A stretch of 64,000 nt of DNA from Sva-07 sp963717385 (GCA_963717385.1 CAVQWE010000026.1:1-64000), one strand, 5' to 3'; numbered from the stretch's first letter, positions 29,758 through 39,290 are shown. The notes: generated by a model from the sequence alone, not told the origin. Numbers and translations: made by a program.

Positions 29758-29873
29758 CGCGATTCCCCTCGTCGGCCGGTCGAGTGCCAGCGTCACTCCT
29801 TCGACGTCTGACACGCCCGATCGGTTCCCGAAGTGTTCCACAGCACCTCGAGTGAGGGAATAGAACCGGACCA

Positions 29874-30245
29874 GTGTCGTTGCATGCGACATGGCCGACG
29901 ACACGTCTTCACACTGACGGCTCCACTCCCGTTCGCATCGATCTGTACTGGCGGCCTGGCTGCGGTTTCTGTTCGATGCTGCAGCGCAAGCTCGACAAGT
30001 TGGGGATCGAACGCACCGAGCACAACATCTGGGACGACCCCATCGACGCTGCCGTCGTGCGCCAGCACGCCAACGGCAACGAGACCGTGCCGACCGTCGT
30101 GATCGGCGACCAGGGCTTCGTCAATCCCTCGGCGGGCGAGCTGATCGCCTTCCTCGGCGTGCACCATCCAGAACTGCTCCCCGAAGGTTTCGAGGCCCCC
30201 GAGCCCGGGATCGCCAGCCGACTCGTCGGCAAGGTGTTCGGGTGA
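29874..30245 (+). CDS. Glutaredoxin-like protein (mycoredoxin type)
   Basis: Thioredoxin-fold thiol oxidoreductase with the active site WRPGCGFCSMLQRKL and the cis-Pro strand NETVPTVVIGD. It would reduce mixed disulfides with mycothiol or a similar thiol. The C-terminal extension (VHHPELLPEGFEAPEPGIASR) is longer than in classic mycoredoxin-1. The start is doubtful: GTG 29874 gives 123 aa with an odd leader; an ATG near 29888 reads MADDTSSH and would join the fold if one base were extra. Just downstream, 64 bases on, lies cystathionine beta-synthase, so a link to sulfur/redox metabolism is plausible. Confidence 0.78.
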   Translation: MSLHATWPTTRLHTDGSTPVRIDLYWRPGCGFCSMLQRKLDKLGIERTEHNIWDDPIDAAVVRQHANGNETVPTVVIGDQGFVNPSAGELIAFLGVHHPELLPEGFEAPEPGIASRLVGKVFG

Positions 30246-30309
30246 AGGTCTGTCAGGTGACCGGTCTCCCCCGTTTCACCGACACGACGACACGGCTACG
30301 GTTCGGCTG

Positions 30310-31770
30310 ATGAGCGACGACGGAGCCGACGCCCCCACCGATCCCAGGCTGGCCGGTACCGAGATCTTCGACTCGGTGATCGACACGATCGGCAACACGC
30401 CACTGATCCGCCTCAAGCGTCTCAGCGAACTCGAAGGCATCGAGTGCTTGTTCACGATGAAGAACGAGTCGACCAATCCGGGCGGCTCGGCGAAGGACCG
30501 CCCGGCGCTCGAGATGATCCTCGCCGCCGAACGTGAAGGGCTGCTGCAGCCCGGCGGCACGATCGTCGAGCCGACGAGCGGCAACACCGGTGTCGGACTC
30601 GCGATCGTGGCCGCCCAGCGGGGCTACAACTGCGTGTTCGTGATGACCGACAAGGTCGCCCCCGAGAAGATCTCGTTGCTCAAGGCCTATGGCGCCGAAG
30701 TGGTCGTCTGCCCCGTGGCGGTCGAACCGGACGATCCGCAGAGCTACTACAGCGTGGCCGAACGGCTCACCAACGAACTCGGTGCGTTCCGCCCGAACCA
30801 GTATCAGAACCCGCACAATCCGGTCGCCCACGTGAAGACCACCGGCCCCGAGATCTGGCGCCAGACCGGTGGGCGCATCACCCACTTCGTCGCCGGCGCC
30901 GGCACGTGCGGGTCGATCACCGGTGTCGCTCGCTACCTCAAGTCGATGAACCCCGACATCAAGATCATCGCCGCCGACCCCGAGGGCTCGGTGTTCTCCG
31001 GCGGGTCGGGCCGTCCGTATCTGGTCGAGGGCGTCGGCGAGGACTTCTTCCCGGCCGCGTGGGAGCCCGATCTGCTCGACGACATCATCCCGATCAGCGA
31101 CGAGGAGAGCTTCCTCACCGCCCGTTACGTCAGCCAGCGCGAAGGCATCCTGATCGGCGGCTCGGGCGGCATGGCCGTGGCCGCAGCGATCAAGGTTGCC
31201 AAGGCGGCCGACCCCGACGATGTCGTGGTGGTGTTCAACCCCGACTCGGGTCGCGGCTATCTGTCTCGGCTGTTCGACGACGACTGGATGGCCAACTTCG
31301 GGTTCCTGCGCGAGTGCGATCAGTGCGTCGGCGCCGTCCTCGACACCCGCAACGCCTCGATCGAGAATCTGCTGTACGTCAACCCGCAACAACCGGTGTC
31401 CGAGGCGATCGAACTGATGCGCTCCACCGGGGTCAGCCAACTGCCGGTGTGCAAGAACACCCCGCCGTTCGCTGCCGCCGAGGTGTCGGGCTCGATCGAC
31501 GAACTCGAACTGATGGAGGCCATCCACCGCGACCCCGGCGTGATGTCGACCCCGGTCGAGAAGGCGATGGGCCCGAAGCTGCCCACCATCGGCGTCGGCC
31601 AGAAGGTCGAGTTGGCCGTCGAGATGCTCGAGACCTCGCCGGCATTGCTCGTGCTCTCGGGCGGCCGTCCGCTCAGTGTGCTCACCCGCACCGATGTGCT
31701 CGCCTATTTCAGCGCCGTCGCCGAAGCTGCCCTCGAAGGCGGCTCCGGTACGGTGTCTGTTGATGGGTGA
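30310..31770 (+). CDS. cbs: Cystathionine beta-synthase with CBS domains
   Basis: 486 aa PLP enzyme that condenses homocysteine with serine to cystathionine. Lys62 in NPGGSAKDRPALEM binds PLP; EPTSGNTGVGLA and FVAGAGTCGSITG are the substrate and phosphate loops. After about residue 340 come two CBS motifs (NLLYVNPQQPVSEAIELMRS and MGPKLPTIGVGQKVELAVEML), a regulatory pair as in human CBS; whether they bind an adenosyl ligand cannot be read. No haem domain. The stop overlaps the gamma-lyase start by 8 bases, so the two steps of reverse transsulfuration are coupled. Confidence 0.93.
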   Translation: MSDDGADAPTDPRLAGTEIFDSVIDTIGNTPLIRLKRLSELEGIECLFTMKNESTNPGGSAKDRPALEMILAAEREGLLQPGGTIVEPTSGNTGVGLAIVAAQRGYNCVFVMTDKVAPEKISLLKAYGAEVVVCPVAVEPDDPQSYYSVAERLTNELGAFRPNQYQNPHNPVAHVKTTGPEIWRQTGGRITHFVAGAGTCGSITGVARYLKSMNPDIKIIAADPEGSVFSGGSGRPYLVEGVGEDFFPAAWEPDLLDDIIPISDEESFLTARYVSQREGILIGGSGGMAVAAAIKVAKAADPDDVVVVFNPDSGRGYLSRLFDDDWMANFGFLRECDQCVGAVLDTRNASIENLLYVNPQQPVSEAIELMRSTGVSQLPVCKNTPPFAAAEVSGSIDELELMEAIHRDPGVMSTPVEKAMGPKLPTIGVGQKVELAVEMLETSPALLVLSGGRPLSVLTRTDVLAYFSAVAEAALEGGSGTVSVDG

Positions 31771-32929
31771 CGTCGACCGAACCAACCTCCGACAGGGTTT
31801 CGCCACACGAGCGATCCACGCCGGCCAAGACCCCGAACCGACCACGGGGGCGGTGGTCACACCGATCTCGCTGTCGACCACGTTCGCCCAAGATGGTGTC
31901 GGTGGCCACAAGGGGTTCGAGTACTCGCGGTCGGGCAACCCCACCCGCTCGGCGCTCGAAGCGCAGGTCGCCTCGCTGGAAGACGCCGCCCACGGCTTGG
32001 CGTTCGCGAGCGGCCTCGCCGCCGAGGACAACATCTTGCGTCTGCTGCGACCGGGACAGCGCATCCTGCTCGGCAACGACGCCTACGGCGGCACGTTCCG
32101 TCTGATCTCGAAGGTGTGGAGCCCGCTCGGGTTCCCGTGGACGGCGGTCGACCTCACCGATCTCGACGCGCTGCGAGCGAACTGGCCCGACGACGTCGGC
32201 ATGGTGTGGCTCGAAACACCGACCAATCCCCTGCTGACATGCTTCGACATCGAGGCGATCGCCGAGATCGGCCGCGAGCGCGGGGCGATCGTGGTTGTCG
32301 ACAACACCTTTGCCACGCCGTATCTTCAGCAGCCACTCACGCTCGGCGCCGACCTGGTGGTGCACTCGGCAACGAAGTATCTCGGCGGCCACAGCGATGT
32401 CATCGGCGGTTTCGTTGCCGCCAACGACGACGAGCTCGCCGACCGGCTGCGCTTCACTCAGAACGCCGCAGGTGCGGTGCCGGCGCCGTTCGACTGTTAT
32501 CTCGTGCTGCGCGGCGTCAAGACACTGGCAGTGCGGATGGACCGCCACTGCGAGAACGCCCGAGCCGTGGTCGATCTGCTGTCCGGCCACCCCGCCGTCG
32601 ATCGCGTGTTGTATCCGCAGCTGCCCGATCACCCCGGCCATGCTGCCGCCGCCAAGCAGATGAAAGATTTCGGTGGCATGGTGTCGTTCACGGTGAAAGC
32701 GGGCATGAACGCAGCGATGACCGTTGCCGACTCCACCGAAGTGTTCACGCTGGCCGAATCGCTCGGCGCCGTCGAGAGCCTGATCGAGCACCCCGCCGCC
32801 ATGACCCATGCCTCGGCTGCCGGTTCGCCGCTCGAGGTACCCGACAACCTCGTGCGATTGTCGGTTGGTATCGAGGACGCTGCCGACCTGGTGGCCGACC
32901 TCGAACAAGCGCTCGAACGCATCGGATGA
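31763..32929 (+). CDS. Cystathionine gamma-lyase/synthase family enzyme
   Basis: 388 aa Cys/Met-metabolism PLP enzyme. Lys205 in HSATKYLGGHSDVIGG is the PLP lysine; FEYSRSGNPTRSALE gives the Tyr/Arg phosphate contacts. Next to CBS the reaction is most likely cystathionine to cysteine, 2-oxobutyrate and ammonia (gamma-lyase), completing methionine-to-cysteine conversion; a synthase role cannot be excluded by sequence. It starts 8 bases inside cbs (ATG 31763), and its stop overlaps the otsA ATG (ATGA at 32926). Confidence 0.9.
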   Translation: MGDVDRTNLRQGFATRAIHAGQDPEPTTGAVVTPISLSTTFAQDGVGGHKGFEYSRSGNPTRSALEAQVASLEDAAHGLAFASGLAAEDNILRLLRPGQRILLGNDAYGGTFRLISKVWSPLGFPWTAVDLTDLDALRANWPDDVGMVWLETPTNPLLTCFDIEAIAEIGRERGAIVVVDNTFATPYLQQPLTLGADLVVHSATKYLGGHSDVIGGFVAANDDELADRLRFTQNAAGAVPAPFDCYLVLRGVKTLAVRMDRHCENARAVVDLLSGHPAVDRVLYPQLPDHPGHAAAAKQMKDFGGMVSFTVKAGMNAAMTVADSTEVFTLAESLGAVESLIEHPAAMTHASAAGSPLEVPDNLVRLSVGIEDAADLVADLEQALERIG

Positions 32930-34349
32930 GCCTTCCCCCCGACTTCCCGATCGCCCACGCGGCGCCGCTGCCGGAACGCCCGATCGTGGTGGCCGCCAAT
33001 CGCCTGCCGGTGATGCGCACCGACGACGGTTGGACAGCCAGCCCGGGAGGTCTGGTACGCGCACTGTTGCCCGATGTTGCGCGACACCGGGGGCACCTGG
33101 GTCGGCTGGACCGGCACCCCCGACGACAACGTCGAGCCGTTCGAGCGTCGAGGGTGTCGAATTGCATCCGGTGCCGATCAACGCCGAAGAGATCGAGCTG
33201 TACTACGAGGGCTTCTCGAACGACGGCCTGTGGCCGCTGTACCACGACGCCTTGCGTGAATCGACGTACTCCGAGCGAGCAGTGGGATGCCTACGTCGCG
33301 GTCAACGAGCGTTTCGCTGTGACGCTCGCCGACATCGCCCCGGCGAACGCGATCGTGTGGATTCACGACTACCAGCTCCAACTCGTGCCTCAGCTGCTCC
33401 GCGAGCGACGCAGCGACGTCACGATCGGGTTCTTCCTCCACATCCCGTTCCCGCCCTACGAACTCTTCTCCCGACTGCCATGGCGGACCGAACTGGTCGA
33501 CGGGTTGCTCGGCTGCGATCTGATCGGGTTCCAACGCCCCCGCGATGCCGCGAACTTTGCCGCGGCGGCACACGAACTGGCAGGCCTCGACGAGCACGAC
33601 GGCGGGCTCGAACACCCCGACCGGGTCACCCGTCCGTCGGCACGTTCCCGATCTCGATCGACGTCGGCGACGTCGAGGAGATGGCTGCCGGACGCGCGAC
33701 GAGGCAGCGGATGAGCCAGATCCGAGCTCGCCTCGGCGACCCCGAGGTGATCCTGTTGGGCGTGGATCGACTCGACTACACCAAAGGCATCGGTCTGCGC
33801 CTCAAGGCGTTCGCGGCCCTCCTCGAGTCCGGCGAGCTCGACGCCGAACGCCACGTGATGGTGCAGGTTGCCACCCCGACACGCGAAGCCGTCGAGCATT
33901 ACCAGGACGAGCGCCACGAGGTCGAACGACTGGTGGGCGCGATCAACGGCCGATACAGCCGCATCGGGTTGCCCGTCGTGCACTACCTGTACCAGACGCT
34001 CCCGTTCGACGAGCTGATCGCGCTCTACCGCGCCGGCGACGTCATGCTCGTCACGCCGTTCCGCGACGGGATGAACCTCGTCGCCAAGGAGTACGCGGCG
34101 TCACACATCGACGGCGACGGCGTGCTCGTGCTGTCCGAATTCGCCGGGGCCGCCGACGAATTGACCGATTCGGTGCTGGTCAATCCGCACGACGACCACG
34201 CGCTGCAACAGGCGATCGTCACCGCGGTCGAGATGCACCGGCACGAACGCCGCAGCCGCATGGCTGGACTTCGCGACCAGATCCGCAAGAGCGACGTGCA
34301 GGGTTGGGCCGACCGGTTCCTGTCACAGCTCGCCGACGCGGCGAGCTGA
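32926..34349 (+). CDS. otsA: Trehalose-6-phosphate synthase (four frame breaks)
   Basis: GT20 glucosyltransferase, 473 aa after correcting extra bases near 33076, 33143 and 33275 and a missing C at 33634. It joins glucose from UDP- or ADP-glucose to glucose-6-phosphate. Seen in pieces: VVAANRLPVMR at the N-terminus, GTWVGWTGTPDDNVEPF, VWIHDYQLQLVPQLLR, LLGVDRLDYTKGIGLRLKAF and FRDGMNLVAKEYAAS, all classic OtsA motifs. The product is an osmoprotectant precursor; no trehalose-6-P phosphatase is nearby. The 4-base overlap with the gamma-lyase gene puts it in the transsulfuration operon. Four breaks in one highly conserved gene argue for sequence error. Confidence 0.88.
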
Positions 34350-34358
34350 ATCTCTCGC

Positions 34359-35073
34359 TCAGAAGAGGGTCGACTGGCCCGCGGGCGGTGTGCGGCGGAT
34401 GGCGGTCCACGGTACGTAGTTGTCCATGAACACCCAGCTACGGCGATGAATCGCCGAGGGGCCGTAGCCGAGCAACGCCGCTTTGTGGACGGGGCAGGGA
34501 TAGCCCTTGTTGGTGTCGAACGACCAGTGCGGGTAGTCGATGGCGTTGGCGCGCATCTCGCGGTCGCGAACCACCTTGGCGAGGATGCTGGCGGTTGCCA
34601 CGCTCAAGCAACGCAGGTCGGCCTTGACCGCCATCTCCACGTGCGGCACCGCCGGCGACACGAAGTCCCAGGTTCCGTCGGTGACCGCGGCGTCAGGTTC
34701 GACACCGAGACCTTCGATCGCCCGCCGAGCGGCCAGTTTCTGAGCTGCTGACATTCCCAGCTGATCGCACTCGTCGCTGGCTGACCGAGCCAACAGCCCA
34801 GGCAACACACCAGTCGGTGAGCTTGTCGAACAGCGCCTCGCGTTGACGCTCGGACAGCAGCTTGGAATCGCGGACACCGTTGACCCGGGTGTCGCGAGGC
34901 AGGATCGCGGCGCCAACCGACAGCGGACCCGCCCAGGCGCCACGACCGACCTCGTCGATGCCCACCACGACATCGTGGCCCCGGTCCCACAATTCTTTCT
35001 CGATCGCGCGTGTCGGCGCCCGCTTCTTCGACTGCCGCTTCGCCGACGACGAACGGGCGGCGACCCGGCTCAT
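34359..35073 (-). CDS. rnhB: Ribonuclease HII (one frame break)
   Basis: 237 aa after removing an extra G at 34779-34780. It cuts RNA in RNA/DNA hybrids and single ribonucleotides in DNA. DEVGRGAWAGPL carries the first acidic pair; further acidic residues are in VRDSKLLSERQRE and the AVKADLRCLSVATASILAKV region. A basic N-terminal extension (RSSSAKRQSKKRAPTRAIEKE) and a C-terminal tail are typical of actinobacteria. ATG 35073 falls just beyond the stop of the next minus-strand gene (35075), so the pair is closely coupled. Confidence 0.9.
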
Positions 35074-35074
35074 G

Positions 35075-36350
35075 TCAGCGATCGCCGAGATCGATGCTGA
35101 CACCGATGCGCTTCGGCTGGGGCGGTTCGGCCCACAGTGCCTCGCCAGAAGACTGCTTCGCTCGACCAGTCCGCGTCGACCGCTGGGGCGGTGAGCAACT
35201 GGGTCGGCCCGTGCTGTTCCCACAGCACTGCGGGTCGCTCGCCGTGCCAGCGCACTGCGAATCCCACCGTGGAGCGCGGGCCGGTCGGAACACCATGGAC
35301 CTCGAAGTTCGAGCCGAGCCAGCGTCGCGGGATGCCGAGCGGCAGGAGGCGGCCTTCATCGGCGATGCGCTGTTCGACCTGGGCCACGAATCGCCCGACC
35401 GACTCGCCGCGCTGCAGATCGGAGAACGACGACTGCGCCCCCGACACCGACGGCGCTGCCACACCACTGCGGATGCGGCGTTCACGGATCCGGGCGAGGT
35501 CGCCAGCGGCTCGGTCGTCGCGTGCAGCGATCGCGAGCCGTTCGCATGCTCGGAGTGCCAGATCGACCTCGGGATCGTCAGAGCGGGCGATCGACGCGAT
35601 CGGCTCGACGATCTCGGGCATCCACGCATCGGCGTCGTCGCCGAGGCGGCCCAGTTCGGCGACGTCGAGCAGGAACCCGACCACGTCGGCATCGACGTCG
35701 ACTGGCCCCGACAGCAGCAGGTCACTGCGGGCGGCGGTGACCGCCTCGCCGAGGCCGGCATCGGGAAGCACCAGCCGGCTCGCCCGGTGGACAACGGTCT
35801 CCCAGCCGCGCACGATCGCCATCGCTGGCGCCAAGGTCGGCAACGACCAGGTGGCGAAACGGGCGGGGTCGTGCGGGATGGCCACACGGATCGATGCCTT
35901 GTGCGCAACCGGCAGCACGATGGCGCCGTCGGGAAGTTCGATTCCCTGGATCGGGGTGTCGGCCGGGGGTCGTTCGGTGAGTACCCGGGCACCAGCGAAC
36001 GCAACGGCGAACGGCAACGCTGACGCGTTCTCGACCTCGATCACGGTGAGACCGCCCGCATCGGGGACCGACCACACACGCTGCACGGCGTCGCCTTCTG
36101 GTACCCGCAGGCGTGTCTCGATCACCGGCGTGCCCTCGATGCGACGCTGCCGCACGGCAGGCTCGGACGCCGGGATGTGCCAACGGTCTTCCGCAGCGAC
36201 GAACCACTGCACGGTGTCGTCGGTGTCGCGCCACGGCGTGACGTCGCCACACGACGACACCCACGCACGACAGGGTGAGCCGGTGACCCCAATGAGCGTT
36301 GCGTCGCTCGTCTCGAGCACGTCGGTGGCGCCGGAGTCGGAGGTGTTCAC
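35075..36350 (-). CDS. Conserved-looking protein of unknown function (one frame break)
   Basis: 424 aa after removing one extra base near 35150; the corrected end reads LWAEPPQPKRIGVSIDLGDR. I do not recognise it. The first half is beta-rich with aromatic/charged alternation (DTVQWFVAAEDRWHIP, GLTVIEVENASALPFAVAF, GAIVLPVAHKASIRVAIPH), suggestive of a carbohydrate-type beta-sandwich. The second half is helical (EAVTAARSDLLLSGPVDVDADVVGFLLDVAELGRLG) and resembles an all-alpha barrel as in glucoamylase-like proteins, though no catalytic motif is clear. It overlaps gpsA by 4 bases (ATGA) and abuts rnhB, so the three are co-expressed. Confidence 0.6.
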
Positions 36351-37354
36351 GTGTCGAATTCGCTCTTGCGGCTGCGCTGCATGAGTGCGGCGAGCGCATC
36401 AGGGGCGGGGCGGTGCTCGTGGCAGACGGCGACGACCTGCTCGGTGATCGGCATCTCGACACCGTACCGGCGAGCGAGGTCGAGCACGCTGGGCGACGAC
36501 TTGACCCCCTCGGCAACCATGTTGGTGGCGGCGAGGATCTCCTCGATGGTCTTGCCCTCACCGAGCTGCAGGCCGACCTGGTTGTTGCGGCTCTGCTTCG
36601 ACGAACACGTGGCGATCAGGTCACCCATGCCGGCCAGCCCGGCGAAGGTCTCGGGGTGACCCCCCATCGCCACGCCGAGACGGGTCATCTCGGCGAGACC
36701 GCGGGTGATCAGCGTGGCGCGGGTGTTGTCGCCGAATCCCATGCCTTCGGCCATACCGGCCGCGATGGCGATCACGTTCTTGACCACGCCGGCGACCTCG
36801 CAGCCAACGACGTCGGCGTTGGTGTACACCCGAAGGCTGGGGCGGCTGAAGATGCGTTGCAGTTCGTTGGCGATGGTGGCGTCGTCGATCGCCACCACGC
36901 TCGCTGCTGGTTGACCGCTGAGGATCTCCTTGGCGAGATTCGGCCCGGTCAGCACCGCAACCGGATGGCCAGGCATCGCGTCGGACGTGACTTCGCTCAT
37001 CCGCTTCAGCGAGGTGCGCTCGAGCCCTTTCGACAGCGAGACCACCGGCACCCACGGGCGGATCGATGCGGCGGCTTCGACGGCCACGTCGCGGTAGCCG
37101 TGCGAGGGCACTGCCATCACCACGACATCGGCGTGCGACACGGCGTCGGCGAGCGAATCGGTGGCCCGGAGGGCCTCGGGCAACGCGAAGTTCGGTAGAT
37201 ACTCGGGGTTGACCCCGGCCTCGTTGATCTCATCTGCGAGTTCTGAGCGGCGCGCCCACAACACTGTCGGGGTGTTGACCGCCGCCAGCGCGGCGACCGT
37301 GGTCCCCCACGATCCGGCGCCGATCACCGCCACGTTGATCGTCGATGCACTCAT
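36347..37354 (-). CDS. gpsA: NAD(P)-dependent glycerol-3-phosphate dehydrogenase
   Basis: 335 aa; reduces dihydroxyacetone phosphate to sn-glycerol-3-phosphate for phospholipid synthesis. N-terminal Rossmann motif VAVIGAGSWGTTVAALA, catalytic Lys in GVVKNVIAIAAGMAEGMG, GDNTRATLITRGLAEM and GLAGMGDLIATCSS all match GpsA. Start ATG 37354 (MSASTINVAVIGAGS). It overlaps the unknown gene at 35075. The divergent neighbour is cofC. Confidence 0.95.
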   Translation of the reverse strand: MSASTINVAVIGAGSWGTTVAALAAVNTPTVLWARRSELADEINEAGVNPEYLPNFALPEALRATDSLADAVSHADVVVMAVPSHGYRDVAVEAAASIRPWVPVVSLSKGLERTSLKRMSEVTSDAMPGHPVAVLTGPNLAKEILSGQPAASVVAIDDATIANELQRIFSRPSLRVYTNADVVGCEVAGVVKNVIAIAAGMAEGMGFGDNTRATLITRGLAEMTRLGVAMGGHPETFAGLAGMGDLIATCSSKQSRNNQVGLQLGEGKTIEEILAATNMVAEGVKSSPSVLDLARRYGVEMPITEQVVAVCHEHRPAPDALAALMQRSRKSEFDT

Positions 37355-37469
37355 GTCCGTCGTCCCCCCGGTGAACCTCTGTCGCCATGTGCGGCGTGTG
37401 CGCCACCGACCTGTGGCGCTTCGAGGCACTGTACTGCGGCATCGTCGCTCGGGTGGCTGCTCTCCTAGT

Positions 37470-38090
37470 GTGACCTCAGTGCGTCTCGCCGTCTTGGTCC
37501 CGGTCAAACGATTCGCGGCGGCCAAGGGTCGCCTCACCGGGGTGCTCGACGACGGCGACCGAGCCCGACTCGCTGAGTGGATGGCGAGCGGTGTGCTCGA
37601 CGTCGTCGCCGAGATCCCCACGTTCGTGGCCTGCGACGACGAACACGTCGCACAGTGGGCGCAGCGCATGGGCGCCCAGGTCATCTGGGGAGCTGGGCTC
37701 GGCCTGAACGGCGCCGTCGACGACGGGGTCCGCCACATCACTTCGAACGGCTACGACCACGTGCTCGTCAGCCATGCCGACCTGGCGCTGCCGGAAGCCC
37801 TGCTCGACGTGGCCCACGCGGGCTGCATCACGCTGGTGCCCGATCGCCGCCACGATGGCACCAATGTGATGTCGTTTCCTGCGGCACATCCGCTCGCTGC
37901 GACCTACGGGGGCGGGTCGTTCACCCGGCACCTCGACCAAGCGCTCGCCATCGACTCCGTGACGGTCGAGGTGCGATCCGACCCCCATCTGTCACTCGAT
38001 CTCGACACCCCCAGAGATCTCACCCATCCCCTGATCGCAAAGGTGCTCCCCTCATGGCTGCCAACGAGCCCGGCCAACCCAGCCCACTGA
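37470..38090 (+). CDS. cofC: 2-phospho-L-lactate (or phosphoenolpyruvate) guanylyltransferase, coenzyme F420 synthesis
   Basis: 206 aa nucleotidyltransferase that makes the GDP-activated three-carbon precursor of F420. The motif LVPVKRFAAAKGRL is the nucleotide-binding start of CofC/FbiD; SHADLALPEALLDVA holds the metal Asp and LVPDRRHDGTNVMSF the second conserved stretch. Starts GTG 37470 or 37479 are equally good; I see no strong ribosome site to decide. The end overlaps the PIG-L gene by 37 bases. It is consistent with the F420-type oxidoreductase at the left edge. Confidence 0.87.
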   Translation: MTSVRLAVLVPVKRFAAAKGRLTGVLDDGDRARLAEWMASGVLDVVAEIPTFVACDDEHVAQWAQRMGAQVIWGAGLGLNGAVDDGVRHITSNGYDHVLVSHADLALPEALLDVAHAGCITLVPDRRHDGTNVMSFPAAHPLAATYGGGSFTRHLDQALAIDSVTVEVRSDPHLSLDLDTPRDLTHPLIAKVLPSWLPTSPANPAH

Positions 38091-38836
38091 CGTCCACGGC
38101 GCTGGCAACCCCCGCAACCACCGACCTCGCCACGCCCACGTCGGCACTCGCCATCGGCGCCCATCCCGACGACGTCGAGTTCGGATGCGGTGGCGTGCTG
38201 GCGAAGTGGGCTGCTGACGGCTGTGTGGTCCACCATCTGGTGTGCACCGACGGCTCGAAGGGCACCTGGGATCCCGACGTCGACGTGGCAGCACTCGCCG
38301 CTCGGCGGCAGGACGAACAACGCGAGGCGGCAAGGCGACTTGCTGGGTCGAATGCCGGCGAGGTGCGATTTCTCGGTCGTGTCGACGGCGAACTCGACAG
38401 CGACCTGACGACACGTGGTGAGGTCGCTCGAATCATCCGCGAGTTGCGGCCCCAGGTGGTGTTGGGCCACGACCCGTGGAAGCGCTACCGCCTGCACCCC
38501 GATCATCGCCATGCCGGCCTGCTGGCATGCGAGGGCATCGTCGCAGCGCGCGATCCGCACTTCTTTCGCGATCACGGAATCGCCCACCATCGCCCCGAGG
38601 CCCTGCTGCTCTGGGAGGCCGACGCACCGGATCACGCCGAGGACGTCACCGAGTTCGTCGATGCGAAGCTTCATGCGCTGGCGGCCCACCAGAGCCAGTT
38701 CGAGTCGACGATGAAAGCCGTCGACGACGAGCAGCTCGCTGCGTTCGGTCAGCGCATCCGCAACCGACTCGGCGACCTCGGACGCCCCTTCGACATGCAG
38801 GCCGCCGAGGTGTTCAAGCTCATCGCCGATCTCTGA
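38054..38836 (+). CDS. PIG-L/LmbE family deacetylase
   Basis: 260 aa zinc-dependent N-deacetylase of the MshB/BshB fold. The metal motif GAHPDDVEFGCGG has His37, Asp39 and Asp40; HPDHRHAG supplies the third histidine. It could deacetylate a GlcNAc conjugate (mycothiol-type synthesis) or another sugar amide, or cleave conjugates like Mca. The substrate cannot be read, and the mycothiol ligase genes are not in view. The first 30 residues (Ala/Thr/Pro-rich) look like an unstructured leader. It starts inside cofC and is probably co-transcribed with it. Confidence 0.85.
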   Translation: MAANEPGQPSPLTSTALATPATTDLATPTSALAIGAHPDDVEFGCGGVLAKWAADGCVVHHLVCTDGSKGTWDPDVDVAALAARRQDEQREAARRLAGSNAGEVRFLGRVDGELDSDLTTRGEVARIIRELRPQVVLGHDPWKRYRLHPDHRHAGLLACEGIVAARDPHFFRDHGIAHHRPEALLLWEADAPDHAEDVTEFVDAKLHALAAHQSQFESTMKAVDDEQLAAFGQRIRNRLGDLGRPFDMQAAEVFKLIADL

Positions 38837-38872
38837 CATCGCGGCGAGGTACCTGGCGACGCCAAACGCGAA

Positions 38873-38897
38873 GAGAGGGGCCACTCGGGCCCCTCTC
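38873..38897. terminator. Bidirectional hairpin terminator
   Basis: Perfect 10-bp stem GAGAGGGGCC / GGCCCCTCTC with a 5-base loop, in the 84 bases between the convergent PIG-L and Lys-rich repeat genes. No T-run on either side. Confidence 0.8.
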
Positions 38898-38920
38898 GAC
38901 GGATTCGAAACTGAACGAAT

Positions 38921-39286
38921 TCAGCGCTTCTTGGCAGCTGCCTTCTTGGCAGGAGCCTTCTTCTTCGCAGGCGCCTTCTTGGCAGGAGCCTTCTTCTTCG
39001 CAGGCGCCTTCTTGGCGGGAGCCTTCTTCTTCGCAGGCGCCTTCTTGGCAGGAGCCTTCTTCTTCGCAGGCGCCTTCTTGGCAGGAGCCTTCTTCTTCGC
39101 AGGCGCCTTCTTGGCAGGAGCCTTCTTCTTCGCAGGCGCCTTCTTGGCAGGAGCCTTCTTCTTCGCAGGCGCCTTCTTCGCAGGAGCCTTCTTCTTCGCA
39201 GGCGCCTTCTTCGCGGGAGCCTTCTTCTTCGCAGGCGCCTTCTTGGCAGGAGCCTTCTTCTTGGCTGGAGCCTTCTTGACAGCCAT
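38921..39286 (-). CDS. Lys/Ala/Pro-rich repeat protein, histone H1-like DNA-binding tail
   Basis: 121 aa made almost wholly of an 11-residue unit APAKKKAPAKK, repeated about ten times, between MAVKK and AAAKKR. There is no folded domain. Such (P)AKK repeats bind the DNA minor groove and backbone in histone H1, in mycobacterial HupB tails and in other actinobacterial nucleoid proteins. Here the tail is its own gene, starting 4 bases after the stop of the HU gene on the same strand, so both are probably made from one message. HU is complete without it and the frames differ, but a single-base error could in principle split one longer HupB-like protein. Confidence 0.8.
   Translation of the reverse strand: MAVKKAPAKKKAPAKKAPAKKKAPAKKAPAKKKAPAKKAPAKKKAPAKKAPAKKKAPAKKAPAKKKAPAKKAPAKKKAPAKKAPAKKKAPAKKAPAKKKAPAKKAPAKKKAPAKKAAAKKR
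38930..39275. repeat. 33-bp tandem repeat inside a coding gene
   Basis: About ten units of a 33-base block built from GGCGCCTTCTTGGCAGGAGC-type sequence, encoding APAKKKAPAKK on the minus strand. Units differ by only one or two bases, so copy number may vary between strains and could be misassembled. Confidence 0.9.
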
Positions 39287-39290
39287 CAGA

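Noticed and set aside
28687..29811. 374-residue plus-strand open frame opposite the membrane-anchored protein
   Set aside because: Composition is the antisense mirror of a real gene (Arg/Val/Asp runs); no ribosome site or motif.
30253..32076. 607-residue minus-strand open frame opposite cbs/cystathionine gamma-lyase
   Set aside because: Spans two well-supported genes and has antisense composition; no domain visible.
32926..34349. Programmed frameshifting in otsA
   Set aside because: Four breaks of mixed sign without slippery heptamers or downstream structure; error is simpler.
38930..39275. Regular 33-bp repeats that could pass for a CRISPR array
   Set aside because: Units are contiguous without unique spacers and translate cleanly to APAKKKAPAKK; no cas genes are near.
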